This document shows positions 17,455-25,867 of a DNA stretch of 64,000 nt, one piece after another; the first letter of the stretch is position 1; each line of letters starts with the position of its first letter. Position numbers and translations under genes: made by a program. The DNA is from Alphaproteobacteria bacterium (GTDB lineage: Bacteria > Pseudomonadota > Alphaproteobacteria > JANQMY01), in assembly GCA_028289425.1 (NCBI GenBank), contig JANQPL010000004.1:741760-805759 (forward strand), read 5' to 3'. The notes below the pieces were generated by a model that was given only the letters and a program-made list of their open reading frames with translations, searched no databases and was not told the DNA's origin.

Positions 17455-18684
17455 ATGGTAGACACGCACATCAAAGAGAGTGGGCTGCAGCAAGGGGCCC
17501 GCATCTCCCGCAACTCCCGCGACGTGCTTATCAGAAGCCTGTTGTGGCTTTATTGGTGGGGGTGGGGGTTGGCTCTGCTGGTCACGCTTTACGTCGTGAT
17601 CCAATATTTCCGTGCGCCGGGCCTATTTCTCGGCGAAACATGGGTTTGGTTCGGCGCGGGGCTTTTGATTTTCGCGGCCGGTTTTTCCTATTTCCGTCAC
17701 CGGGCAGCAAATGCGTATCGCGATCCCACATCGCTGGAGCCCGCGTTCATTGGCGTGACCTTGCTGGGGGCGACAATACTGATTGCGAGCGTTCAGCACC
17801 CGTTGGTCTTTACGTTTGCCGTCTGTGCCACACCGGTCATGGCAAGGTTGCGGCAGAGACGCGCCGTCGCCATTACATTGATTTGGACAATCATCAACGT
17901 ACTGATCGTTGTTTATGTATGGGAGCGCCCGCAGATTTGGTACCTGGCGGTCGGCATTGCCGGGTTTCAGGTTACGGCCTTGCTCTTTGCCGCAAATTTG
18001 ATGCGCGAGTGGCGATCCGTCGAGCGGTTGTCGCGCCTCAACCGCGATTTGGGATCGACCCGCGAACTTCTGCGGTCAATTGCGGCTGCCTATGAGAAAG
18101 CGCGTATTGCCCGCGAAATCCACGATGTGTCGGGGCACAAGCTGACCGCAGCAAAGCTGAAGCTGGAACTTCTGGAAGAAAATACGGCCGATGGACATCA
18201 GAAAGAGCAGATTGCCGGGGTCAAAACACTCGTCGTGGAACTGATGAAGGACCTTCGGCATCTGGTGCTTGAATCGGGGGAGGGCCCGGCGATTGATTTG
18301 GCGGAGTCCATTCGAATACTGACGGATTCACTGCCGCCCAAACTTTGCCAGCTCGACGTAGAGAATGTGCGCGGGCTTACGTCCGAACAAGCGCAAACCC
18401 TGCTCCGGGTTGCGCAGGAAGGTATCACCAACGCCTTGCGGCACGCCCATGCCACTTCGTTGTCCATTTCCCTTGACCGTGTCGGCGAGGCAGTGGTCCT
18501 TAAAATCGAAGACGATGGGGTCGGATTCGATCCGGCAGGGACCGGCGGCAAGGGTGGGGTCGGACTGCGCGGCATGGCGGAACGGATCGAAACACTAAAC
18601 GGCACATTTGAAATTGACACGCGGGCTGATGAGGGGACGGCCGTCACCGCCACACTCCCGCTGGGGCAAAATTATGCGCCCTAA
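17455..18684 (+). CDS. NarL-type sensor histidine kinase
   Basis: A 409-residue protein. Five to six hydrophobic helices occupy residues ~28-182 (WLYWWGWGLALLVTLYVVIQ, then WVWFGAGLLIFAAGFSYF and others) with no large periplasmic loop. A HisKA_3 dimerisation box follows, with phospho-acceptor His223 in ARIAREIHDVSGHKLTAAKL. A C-terminal HATPase domain has the N-box VAQEGITNALRHAHA and G-boxes EDDGVGFDPAG and GVGLRGMAERI. It is the sensor of a two-component system acting at the inner membrane through the next gene, which it overlaps by 11 bases. The architecture resembles DesK/LiaS-type kinases that sense membrane state, but the signal is unknown. Confidence 0.9.
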   Translation: MVDTHIKESGLQQGARISRNSRDVLIRSLLWLYWWGWGLALLVTLYVVIQYFRAPGLFLGETWVWFGAGLLIFAAGFSYFRHRAANAYRDPTSLEPAFIGVTLLGATILIASVQHPLVFTFAVCATPVMARLRQRRAVAITLIWTIINVLIVVYVWERPQIWYLAVGIAGFQVTALLFAANLMREWRSVERLSRLNRDLGSTRELLRSIAAAYEKARIAREIHDVSGHKLTAAKLKLELLEENTADGHQKEQIAGVKTLVVELMKDLRHLVLESGEGPAIDLAESIRILTDSLPPKLCQLDVENVRGLTSEQAQTLLRVAQEGITNALRHAHATSLSISLDRVGEAVVLKIEDDGVGFDPAGTGGKGGVGLRGMAERIETLNGTFEIDTRADEGTAVTATLPLGQNYAP

Positions 18685-19342
18685 GATCCTCATCGTCGAC
18701 GATCAGCCATTGGTGCGGCAAGGACTATCGGATGTTATCGAAGCGGCCGACCGCTTCGACGTGATGGCGGCCGCAGCGTCAGGCGAGGAGGCACTGGACA
18801 TCGTGGCGTGCACGCCGCCCGATCTTGTGTTGCTGGATATTCGCATGCCGGGGCTAAATGGCATCGATACGCTGCGCGAAATGCGCAGCCGTGGTCTGGA
18901 AACGCCGGTGGTGTTTCTCACATTGTTCAACGAGCCGGATCTCGTGTTCGAAGCCTTGCAGTTCGATGTGGCCGGATTTCTACTCAAGGACATTGACAAG
19001 GACCGCCTTGTTAGCAGTCTGGAAACCGCGTTGCAGGGCGGCGTCGTTTTGGACGCCGACGTTTCCCGGCAAATTGTCGGTGCAATGAGGATCAATGGCA
19101 CGTCGCTGCCGGCCAAAACCGATACACCGCAGAACGATGCGGTGCCTAAACTCACAAACCGGGAAGAAGACGTTCTGGATCTTCTGCAGCAGGGGCTTGA
19201 GAACAAGAAGATCGCCGCCCAGCTTGGCTTATCGCAGGGCACCGTCCGCAATCATATTTCGAGCATTCTTCAAAAGCTCAGTGTGACGAACCGCACCCAA
19301 GCGGTTCTCAAGGCGCTTCATCTGGGATTAATCGACGAATAA
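18674..19342 (+). CDS. NarL/FixJ-family response regulator
   Basis: A 222-residue protein starting MRPKILIVDD inside the end of the kinase gene. Its receiver domain has acidic residues DD at 9-10, phospho-acceptor Asp55 in DLVLLDIRMPG and the Lys in LLKDIDKDR. A linker (about 130-155) leads to a LuxR-type HTH: LTNREEDVLDLLQQGLENKK, then AAQLGLSQGTVRNHISSILQ. It is the partner of the overlapping histidine kinase. Likely targets are its own operon and the neighbouring divergent TbpB-like/Slam genes, suggested by the TGACA-AA-TGTCA repeat in the shared region; this is untested. Confidence 0.92.
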   Translation: MRPKILIVDDQPLVRQGLSDVIEAADRFDVMAAAASGEEALDIVACTPPDLVLLDIRMPGLNGIDTLREMRSRGLETPVVFLTLFNEPDLVFEALQFDVAGFLLKDIDKDRLVSSLETALQGGVVLDADVSRQIVGAMRINGTSLPAKTDTPQNDAVPKLTNREEDVLDLLQQGLENKKIAAQLGLSQGTVRNHISSILQKLSVTNRTQAVLKALHLGLIDE

Positions 19343-19355
19343 CGCACAGCGTGCG

Positions 19356-20090
19356 TTACGCGGCCAGGTTCCGACGAAACAGGTCGAACAGACGTTCCCA
19401 GTGGCGTTCGCCCGCCAGCTTGTGGAACACGTCCCGCTCGGGAAAGGCAAAGCCGTGTTCGGTGTCGGGGTACCATTCGATCCGATGGTTGGTGCCGGCG
19501 GATTTCAAAGCGCTTTCCAATTCATCGATTGTTTCCTTGGGCGCCCAATGATCGGTCTCGGCGCAGGCAAAATAGATCTCCCCCGAGATCTTATCCAACT
19601 GCAGGTGCGGGGAGTCGTCTCGGTCGGTGACCAAGCCTGCGCCATAGATTGATGCCGCCGCAGCAATGTCATCGGGGAAGGCGGCGGCCGCTGTCGTTAC
19701 GAACGGTCCGCTCATGCAGTAACCGACAATACCCACCGGGCCCGGTCTCGCTTTTTCCTCGCCGTTAAGGAACGTCAGCATGCCATCCGTGTCCGACACA
19801 ATCTTCCGATTGGATAGGGTACGCATAAAGCCGAACATTCGATTCATGGTCTCCTCGGACCGGTCCACCATAATGTCCTCGGGCGAGCCCTCGCGATAGT
19901 ACAGATTGGGCAGCACCACGTAATACCCCACCGTGCCCAGCCGCCGGGCCATGTCCCGCAGTTCCTCGCGAATGCCGGGTGCGTCCATGTAAAAAAGTAT
20001 GACGGGGAAAGGCCCGCCTTCGTCCGGATGGGTCACAAAGGCAGGCATGGCGCCGTCCTTGGTTTCAATAACGACGTCCTTTTCCTGCAT
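19356..20090 (-). CDS. Dienelactone hydrolase family protein
   Basis: A 244-residue alpha/beta hydrolase. The nucleophile is Cys125 in GIVGYCMSGPF, typical of dienelactone hydrolase where GxCxGG replaces the GxSxG of esterases. The Asp (in ACAETDHWAP) and His (in TEHGFAFPE) of the triad are present. The family hydrolyses dienelactone in chlorocatechol breakdown, but most chromosomal members outside such clusters have unknown substrates. No aromatic-degradation genes are nearby, so the substrate is not assigned. It is cytoplasmic, 23 bases upstream of the mnmA stop-proximal region on the same strand order, and may be read from the mnmA side. Confidence 0.85.
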   Translation of the reverse strand: MQEKDVVIETKDGAMPAFVTHPDEGGPFPVILFYMDAPGIREELRDMARRLGTVGYYVVLPNLYYREGSPEDIMVDRSEETMNRMFGFMRTLSNRKIVSDTDGMLTFLNGEEKARPGPVGIVGYCMSGPFVTTAAAAFPDDIAAAASIYGAGLVTDRDDSPHLQLDKISGEIYFACAETDHWAPKETIDELESALKSAGTNHRIEWYPDTEHGFAFPERDVFHKLAGERHWERLFDLFRRNLAA

Positions 20091-20113
20091 GCGCCTCTCC
20101 TGATGGTGTTGAT

Positions 20114-21310
20114 TTAAGCGTTATGTTGAACGGCGGCACGCGTTCCTTGGGCGATCCATCCGCCGCCCAGAACGCGGCTTGCACGCGCCCGGTCATAGAA
20201 GACGCAGGCTTGGCCGGGCGAGACGCCTTCTTCGCCTTCGTCCAACACAACCAAGGCGGTGCCGTCTTCGCGCAGCCACAAAGTTGCGGGCGCGGGTTCT
20301 TTTGTGGAGCGCACTTTTACCTGCACCGGCAGGCCGTCGCGTGCGGCAGCCCGCAATGTGGGGCCGCCGAGCCAATTGACTTCTTTCACGTAAATATCCG
20401 TGGTCAAAAGCGCCTCTTTCGGCCCCACAAGCACTTGGCGTTTGTCCGCATCCAGACCCACCACATAAAGCGGCTCGCCAGTCGCGACACCCAGATGGCG
20501 GCGTTGGCCGATGGTGTAGCGGATAATGCCGTCATGAGTGCCCAAAACGCGGCCGTCCAAGTGCACGATGTCGCCCGGTTCCGCCGCCCCTGGCCGCAAT
20601 TTTTCAATAACGCTTGTGTAGCGCCCTTGGGGCACGAAGCAAATGTCTTGGCTGTCGGGTTTGGACGCGACGGGCAGGTCAAATTCCTCCGCGAGCTGAC
20701 GGGTTTCGTCTTTCGTCAAATCGCCCAAGGGAAAGCGCAGATAGTCCAATTGTTCCTGTGTAGTTGTGAACAGGAAATAGCTTTGATCCCGGTCATGGTC
20801 GCGGGCCCGGTGCATCTCGGCGCCTTCAGGCCCCATCACCCGGCGCACATAATGACCGGTGATCAAAGCCTCTGCCCCCAAATCCCGTGCCGTGTCCAGC
20901 AGGTCGCGGAATTTCACGCGCTCATTGCAGCGGATGCAGGGGATCGGGGTTTCGCCCGCCAGGTAGCTGTCGGCGAAATCCTCCATAACCGATTGTTGGA
21001 AGCGGGATTCGTAGTCCAATACATAGTGTGGCATGTCGAGCCGTTCGGCCACACGCCGTGCGTCGTGAATGTCTTGTCCGGCGCAGCAAGCGCCTTTTTT
21101 GGCCAGCGCCGCCCCATGATCGTAAAGCTGCAGGGTAATGCCCACCACATCATAGCCGTCCCGCGCCATCAGGGCCGCCACGGTGGAGGAATCGACGCCA
21201 CCCGACATGGCCACAACCACACGGGTATCGCAGGGCGGCCGGTTGACGCCGAGTACATTCTCCCCCGTGTCACGGGAAATTTGAGCTTCTGAAACCGTTT
21301 GGCGTGTCAT
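20114..21310 (-). CDS. mnmA: tRNA-specific 2-thiouridylase MnmA
   Basis: A 398-residue enzyme that thiolates U34 at C2 in tRNAs for Lys, Glu and Gln, using ATP and sulfur relayed by persulfide carriers. The ATP-pyrophosphatase P-loop is [19 protein letters not shown] (about residues 31-49). The catalytic cysteine of MnmA is in [13 protein letters not shown] and its partner in [13 protein letters not shown]. The C-terminal beta barrel is complete. Length is typical for alphaproteobacteria. The N-terminal ~25 residues are an unconserved-looking extension. Transcription probably starts in 21311-21480, which contains GGTTAA motifs at 21396 and 21419. Confidence 0.96.
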   Translation of the reverse strand: MTRQTVSEAQISRDTGENVLGVNRPPCDTRVVVAMSGGVDSSTVAALMARDGYDVVGITLQLYDHGAALAKKGACCAGQDIHDARRVAERLDMPHYVLDYESRFQQSVMEDFADSYLAGETPIPCIRCNERVKFRDLLDTARDLGAEALITGHYVRRVMGPEGAEMHRARDHDRDQSYFLFTTTQEQLDYLRFPLGDLTKDETRQLAEEFDLPVASKPDSQDICFVPQGRYTSVIEKLRPGAAEPGDIVHLDGRVLGTHDGIIRYTIGQRRHLGVATGEPLYVVGLDADKRQVLVGPKEALLTTDIYVKEVNWLGGPTLRAAARDGLPVQVKVRSTKEPAPATLWLREDGTALVVLDEGEEGVSPGQACVFYDRARASRVLGGGWIAQGTRAAVQHNA

Positions 21311-21587
21311 GGCGCCAATATAGGGAGCGTCATTGTCCCCGCAAGGGCAAAGGATGGAACAGAATAATCAAATAGTTTCAGCCCTTTAGCGGCATGGTTA
21401 ACGCGCGGTTGTACTAAGGTTAATGCTGCGTTAGGGTTTTTGGCGCCGAAAGCGGAACTGGCTAAGTCGCATAGGGGCATTTGTGGCGCACACGCCGGCA
21501 TTGTCTGCCGGTCGCAGATTAGGTGAGTACGGCAGTCGTTCTCTTGCGGGCGTGATTGCTGAGCAGATTATTCCCGTGGGGGTGTAC

Positions 21588-22124
21588 ATGATTGGGGTTT
21601 CCGGCACGCATATTTTTCGGTTCGTGACGGCATCGGTAATGCTCGTGGCGGCGGCGGTGTTGACCGCGCCGGCGGCAATGGCGTCGGACTATGCGGAACG
21701 CATGCAGGCCGCGCGGGACTATGTGGAAAGCTCCGGGATGGAGCGGGGGCTCCAGCGCCGCATCACGCAAATCGTCGGCAGAATTTCCGAACAGCTGAAA
21801 CAGAGTTATCCGAACGCCGAACCCGGCAAGATTGAACAAATCTCGGAAACCGTCTTGGCCGAGTTTCAATCGGGCATACCAGATCTGCTGGAGGATGCGG
21901 CGCGTGTTTATGCGGAGCATTTCACCAGCCGCGAACTGAAAGAAATGACGCGCTATAACCGGTCGGCCGTGGGCCGGAAGCAACAGGAAAAGCAACAAGT
22001 GCTGGCTCAGCAAATGGGCGAAGCGTTTGATATGTGGCTTACCCAGATTCACTACAACACATTGCGCCGAATGGAAGAACTGCTCAACGAAAGTGGAGCG
22101 ACCAGCGGGGGGTACGGATATTAG
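21588..22124 (+). CDS. DUF2059-like exported protein
   Basis: A 178-residue protein starting at ATG 21588, with GGGGG five bases upstream; an ATG-less upstream extension to 21483 lacks a binding site. It has a clear signal peptide (FVTASVMLVAAAVLTAPAAMA) cut before SDYAERM. The mature part is a helical DUF2059-type domain (ISETVLAEFQSGIPDLLEDA, then YAEHFTSRELKEMTRYNRSA with the phrase 'GRKQQEK'). Such proteins are periplasmic, of unknown function. The gene is followed by a strong terminator at 22156-22182. It is divergent from mnmA. Confidence 0.75.
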   Translation: MIGVSGTHIFRFVTASVMLVAAAVLTAPAAMASDYAERMQAARDYVESSGMERGLQRRITQIVGRISEQLKQSYPNAEPGKIEQISETVLAEFQSGIPDLLEDAARVYAEHFTSRELKEMTRYNRSAVGRKQQEKQQVLAQQMGEAFDMWLTQIHYNTLRRMEELLNESGATSGGYGY

Positions 22125-22155
22125 ATCCGTATGTTCTTCACATATGTCGGCGAAG

Positions 22156-22182
22156 GGGCGGACTTCGGTCCGCCCTTTTTTT
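22156..22182 (+). terminator. Rho-independent terminator after the DUF2059 gene
   Basis: A perfect 8-bp stem GGGCGGAC/GTCCGCCC closes a TTCG tetraloop and is followed by seven T residues. It ends transcription of the DUF2059 gene 32 bases after its stop. Confidence 0.9.
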
Positions 22183-22194
22183 GTTGGAGCGCCG

Positions 22195-22391
22195 GGCGAA
22201 AAAGTGGAATCCGGTTTTTCGCGTTACCGGCGCGACCACCAAAGAGTCGGCAGCATAGGGAGATTTAGATAAATCGCCCGATGCTCTATAGCGTTTCCAG
22301 GTGAAGTGGAATCCGGTTCACCGTCCGGAAACGCGCAAAACAAAGAATCTGGGGCCGTTTTGTGTTTCCAAGAAAACCAAAACGGCTCTAG
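22195..22391. repeat. Dispersed intergenic repeat, composite copy 1
   Basis: Positions ~22283-22391 match 54402-54509 in inverted orientation over about 108 bases. The shared blocks are AGCGTTTCCAGGTGAAGTGG, then CGGTTCACCGTCCGGAAACG, CGCAAAACA, and CCAAAACGGCTCTAG. The 5' part (22195-22282) carries a related half (AAAAAGTGGAATCCGGTTTT and GATTTAGATAAATC), so this copy looks composite. Ends carrying CTCTA/CTAGAG and internal stems resemble the RIME-type palindromic elements of alphaproteobacteria. The end of the element supplies the flgL stop codon (TAG at 22388-22390). Confidence 0.7.
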
Positions 22392-23314
22392 ATGAAATTG
22401 AGCAGGGTCAGATTGCTGAGATCCGCGAGGATGCGCGCAGACGCCTGCACGGCCACTTGATCTTGGTTGAGGCGGGTCACCGCTTCCGCCAAATCCACAT
22501 CTTCGATATCCGAAATGAACTGGCGCAAAGAAATCAACGCGTTCTCGTGTCGATCCCGCGCCGCATCCAATTGATTGGACAACAATCCGTTGGAGGCCGT
22601 TTGGTTGATCAACGCTTCATGCGCCGAACTAAGAGCGGGCAGTTGTCCCTCCAAGAAACTGCGCTGTGCGGGCGTTAGCGAATCGCCGAAGGGGCCGCCG
22701 GCGCCCGCATCGAATGTGGCAAGGTCTTTAATCACTTGCAGAAGGTCTCGACCTACTGCGTCCGCAAGGAAACCCACGGTAATGGATTGTCCTTCGTCAA
22801 TGGGGACTGCTTGGCGCAACTGGTTGTTGTCGAATACGGAATCGACGGTTGGCGCGGCGACCAAATCAGCGATGGTGGAGATGTTGACCGGGGGCTGATC
22901 GCTGCGCGTGCCACCAAATACATACCGATCGTCAAACTGAGCATTCAGGGTATTGAGCACTTGCTGAAAAGCACTTTCGATTTTTTCAGTGAGCGCCGCG
23001 CCCGATTCCAAAGAAATGGCATTCAGAATGTCTTGGCGCAGTTCTGCAGCGACAGTTTCGATCCGGGTGAGCTGAATTTCCTGCACATCCACACGGGCGT
23101 TGAGCTCGGTAATGTTGTTCTGGAACTGCACTGTCCGGGTTTCGACTTTCTTAGCGGTCAACAGAACACCTGCGTCCGCCGCAATGTCGTTGAAACTATT
23201 GGCAACCTTGCCGGTGGCCACTTGTTCCTGTGTGCGGAAAATCTTTGCATTTTGCCGGGTTAGTTCCAGCAGCAGCGCTTGACTTTGAGAGAAGGACCCA
23301 ATGCGTGTCACCAT
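22388..23314 (-). CDS. flgL: Flagellar hook-associated protein 3 FlgL
   Basis: A 308-residue flagellin-like junction protein that joins hook and filament. Flagellin-type N- and C-terminal helices are present: MVTRIGSFSQSQALLLELTR, and at the end DLAEAVTRLNQDQVAVQASA followed by DLSNLTLLNFI. It is exported by the flagellar type III system, with no signal peptide. AGGAG eight bases before the ATG overlaps the flgK stop region, 11 bases away, so flgK and flgL form one operon. The stop codon lies at the junction with a dispersed repeat, so the last residues may have been altered by the insertion. Confidence 0.88.
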   Translation of the reverse strand: MVTRIGSFSQSQALLLELTRQNAKIFRTQEQVATGKVANSFNDIAADAGVLLTAKKVETRTVQFQNNITELNARVDVQEIQLTRIETVAAELRQDILNAISLESGAALTEKIESAFQQVLNTLNAQFDDRYVFGGTRSDQPPVNISTIADLVAAPTVDSVFDNNQLRQAVPIDEGQSITVGFLADAVGRDLLQVIKDLATFDAGAGGPFGDSLTPAQRSFLEGQLPALSSAHEALINQTASNGLLSNQLDAARDRHENALISLRQFISDIEDVDLAEAVTRLNQDQVAVQASARILADLSNLTLLNFI

Positions 23315-23325
23315 GGGCTTGACTC

Positions 23326-25485
23326 CTACACGGCGTTGATCAGCGCATCGAACAATTCGTCGGCCGCTGTGATGATGCGCGCGGCTGCATTGTAAGACTG
23401 CTGATAAATAACGAGATTTGCGAGTTCTTCGTCCAGGTTCACGCCTTCGATCGAGGCAATGCGCTCATCGATCTCAAGCTTAAGTCTCTGATTGGAATCT
23501 CTTAGTGTTTCTGCGCGGGCCGCATTCGTGCTGGCCTCGGTGATAATGGTGGTTGCGAAATTCTCAAGGGTGGTTGTGCGTGCCGCAAGCCCTCCGGCCG
23601 CGCCGAAGGTAACGGCATTGTCCTGCAGGGCTTCCATCGCCAACGCGCCCCTGTTGTCGCCAATGGTCAGAACCACATCGCCTGCGACAGTGGCCGGCGA
23701 AAGCTCAAGCTGGGCAACTGCGAGTGCAGAAGGATTGCCGGCAAGGGAGGGGACGAGACCCAGATTCTTTGCTTGTTCGACTTGGGCTTGCTCTCCGATC
23801 CCGAAAACCTCGCTGAAACTGCGCCCGGTGCTGCCGCGTGTGGTTGAGTCGCTCACCACTTCTACTTGATAGCCGGGAAACGCCGCCGTCGGGGTTGCCG
23901 TCATACGGCCATTGCTGTCTAGACCGAAGGTGACAAACCCGCCCATGCCCGTACCGGCAGCATTCAGGGTCGTCAGCAGATCGCCCACCGTGCCCGGTGC
24001 GATGGTCAGCGTATAGTCGATCGCCGTTTCGCCATTGGGGCCGCGCAGCACAATGTTGACGGTTTCACCCGCGCCGAAGCCGTGAGAATCGGTAGCGGTA
24101 AGGCCCGTATCGAAATGTGTGGGCGATTCCGCACGCAGAACATCGTTAAGCCCGAAGAAGTGTGAGAAACTGCGCCCGCCCCGGCTGCTGGGCGCAGCAG
24201 CGTCGTTCAAAAAGCTGATGCCGTTGGTGCCCGTGCCATTGATTGACAGAACCCCATTGGTGAAGCTTGCGGTCCCGTTGGCACCAAGCGCGGTATTGAT
24301 GGCACTGATCATATCGCCGACCGAGCCCGTGCCGCCGAACGCAACGGCGCCGCCGCCATCGACACTGTACGTTCCGGCATCAAAATCAATATCAATGCGC
24401 GAGACCAGCACGCCCGCCGTATCCGTCACCGCAAGGGTCGTCCGGCCGGAAAATCCGTGTGCGTCGGCAGCAAGCAAGCCGGTATTGACGCCGGTCAGTG
24501 AAGACGGGGCCGGCACCGAGCTGCTATTGTTGTGAATGCCGTTCAGCTGATCCGCGACACCGGCGGAGAATTCGCCAATTCGAGCCGCTAGATCCGGCAG
24601 GACTTGATCGCGCACGTTCAAGAGGCCGCGTAGTTCGCCGGAATTGATGTGCGGTGCGATCGCTGTCCCTTGGGGCGAAAGCTGGCCTGTGGTCGGATCA
24701 TATGGGTGAACGGTAATCGTATCGAACACGGTTGAGGCACTCACCGTACCCGCGGCGCCGTAGTCGAATTGAAAGAGCCGATCGTTGATCAACGGAATGC
24801 CGTCGATGGTTGACACGAACATGCGCCCGCCCGGTTGTTCATCGCGGCGGAAATCGATGTACTGCGCCAGATCGTCCAAAGCCGCATCCCGCTGATCCTG
24901 CAATGCGGAGATATCTTGGCCCGTGATCAAACCCTGCTCGATCTGCGGATTGAGCGAAAAAACCGTTTCCAGCGATCGATTGATCGTGGCAACGGCCGCT
25001 TCGATCTCTTGGTCCGCATCGAACCGAAATTCCTGAATGTCTTCGGACAAGCGGCTCACACTGGCGCCGAAATCACCGAGCTGATTGAGCAAGGCAGAGC
25101 GGCGGATGGAGGAAGAGGGATCGACCGTAAGATCGGCAATCGCCGAAAACACCGAATTGATCCGACCCGGTAGGGACGAATTCTCGTCGGGACTGCCGAA
25201 CAGCACTTGCAACCGGTCGTGGAAGCGGAACTCGGTTTCGAACTGGCCGGCAGCGGCGGTCGAAGATAGCCCCTCGCGCGTCAGAAACGTGGCGGCGATG
25301 CGCCGGACTTCAGCGATACCGACGCCGCCCCCATTGCCGCCGATTTGAATGGCTTCCTGAATGACAACGCGGCGCTGAAACCCGGGCGTGTTGACATTCG
25401 CAATATTGTTGGACGTGACATTGAGGGCCGTCTGACTCGTTTGCAATGCGGTCAACGCATTGTTCAGTACAGATCCAATCGCCAT
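23326..25485 (-). CDS. flgK: Flagellar hook-associated protein 1 FlgK
   Basis: A 719-residue first hook-filament junction protein. The N-terminal rod/hook motif is clear (SVLNNALTALQTSQTALNVT, then SNNIANVNTPGFQRR), and the C-terminal D0 helix ends EELANLVIYQQSYNAAARII followed by TAADELFDALINAV. The central region (about 300-560) is long and Gly/Thr-rich, with two copies of a 'LTATDSHGFGAGETVNIVLRG'-like domain, as in other alphaproteobacterial FlgK. It heads the flgKL operon; a strong sigma-54 type promoter candidate lies 190-210 bases upstream (25679-25694). Confidence 0.93.
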   Translation of the reverse strand: MAIGSVLNNALTALQTSQTALNVTSNNIANVNTPGFQRRVVIQEAIQIGGNGGGVGIAEVRRIAATFLTREGLSSTAAAGQFETEFRFHDRLQVLFGSPDENSSLPGRINSVFSAIADLTVDPSSSIRRSALLNQLGDFGASVSRLSEDIQEFRFDADQEIEAAVATINRSLETVFSLNPQIEQGLITGQDISALQDQRDAALDDLAQYIDFRRDEQPGGRMFVSTIDGIPLINDRLFQFDYGAAGTVSASTVFDTITVHPYDPTTGQLSPQGTAIAPHINSGELRGLLNVRDQVLPDLAARIGEFSAGVADQLNGIHNNSSSVPAPSSLTGVNTGLLAADAHGFSGRTTLAVTDTAGVLVSRIDIDFDAGTYSVDGGGAVAFGGTGSVGDMISAINTALGANGTASFTNGVLSINGTGTNGISFLNDAAAPSSRGGRSFSHFFGLNDVLRAESPTHFDTGLTATDSHGFGAGETVNIVLRGPNGETAIDYTLTIAPGTVGDLLTTLNAAGTGMGGFVTFGLDSNGRMTATPTAAFPGYQVEVVSDSTTRGSTGRSFSEVFGIGEQAQVEQAKNLGLVPSLAGNPSALAVAQLELSPATVAGDVVLTIGDNRGALAMEALQDNAVTFGAAGGLAARTTTLENFATTIITEASTNAARAETLRDSNQRLKLEIDERIASIEGVNLDEELANLVIYQQSYNAAARIITAADELFDALINAV

Positions 25486-25593
25486 CGGTCTACTCCGTCA
25501 TGGCCCGGCACAATCTGCCGGTCCGTGCAAACTTCGCTTGGGAGAAAGGGCATTTCATGCCGACGCGACTCGACAAATCGCGGCGCGTGCGGC

Positions 25594-25610
25594 TGGCAAA
25601 AGTGGTGCAA
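25594..25610 (+). promoter_or_regulatory. Candidate sigma-54 promoter for fliK-flgD-flgE
   Basis: TGGCAAAAGTGGTGCAA has the invariant GG-N10-GC of -24/-12 promoters and matches TGGCA and TGCA of the consensus. It points right, towards fliK, predicting a start near 25622 and a ~245-base leader. The whole stretch 25486-25867 lacks a convincing gene. The activator FlbD is encoded at 34857. Confidence 0.5.
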
Positions 25611-25678
25611 TCGCTCGCATTTGTCTTGTGTCGGGATTGGTGGGGCGTTGTCATGCGTTTTTCTCCTGCCCCTTCATG

Positions 25679-25694
25679 TGCAACCTCGATGCCA
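25679..25694 (-). promoter_or_regulatory. Candidate sigma-54 promoter for flgKL
   Basis: The minus strand reads TGGCATCGAGGTTGCA, close to the sigma-54 consensus TGGCACG-N4-TTGCA, with exact GG-N10-GC spacing. It points left, towards flgK, predicting a start near 25667 and a ~180-base leader. Class III/IV flagellar operons of alphaproteobacteria are commonly sigma-54/FlbD dependent. Confidence 0.65.
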
Positions 25695-25867
25695 CTTTGA
25701 TCGCGCACCGGGTTCCGGGGGGAAATTCTTACCGCAAGGAACAAATCCTCCCGGTAGGAAAAACCGGTATCGCCTGCGGCGTGATTATGAATGCCGCGGT
25801 TTTCATATGGTTTTGGATTGGCCTGACCCTTGCTTCAATGAGCACGAACAATTTTTTCGTGAGCGTC

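Noticed and set aside
20123..21292. A 389-codon plus-strand open frame
   Set aside because: It is antisense to mnmA, whose motifs are complete; the translated product has no family features.
22301..22678. Open frame starting MKWNPVHRPETRKTKNLGPF
   Set aside because: It is the translation of a dispersed repeat running into antisense flgL; the same peptide appears from the second repeat copy at 54402-54509.
25460..25837. N-terminal extension of fliK to 25460
   Set aside because: It overlaps flgK and both sigma-54 promoter candidates and has no FliK-like sequence.
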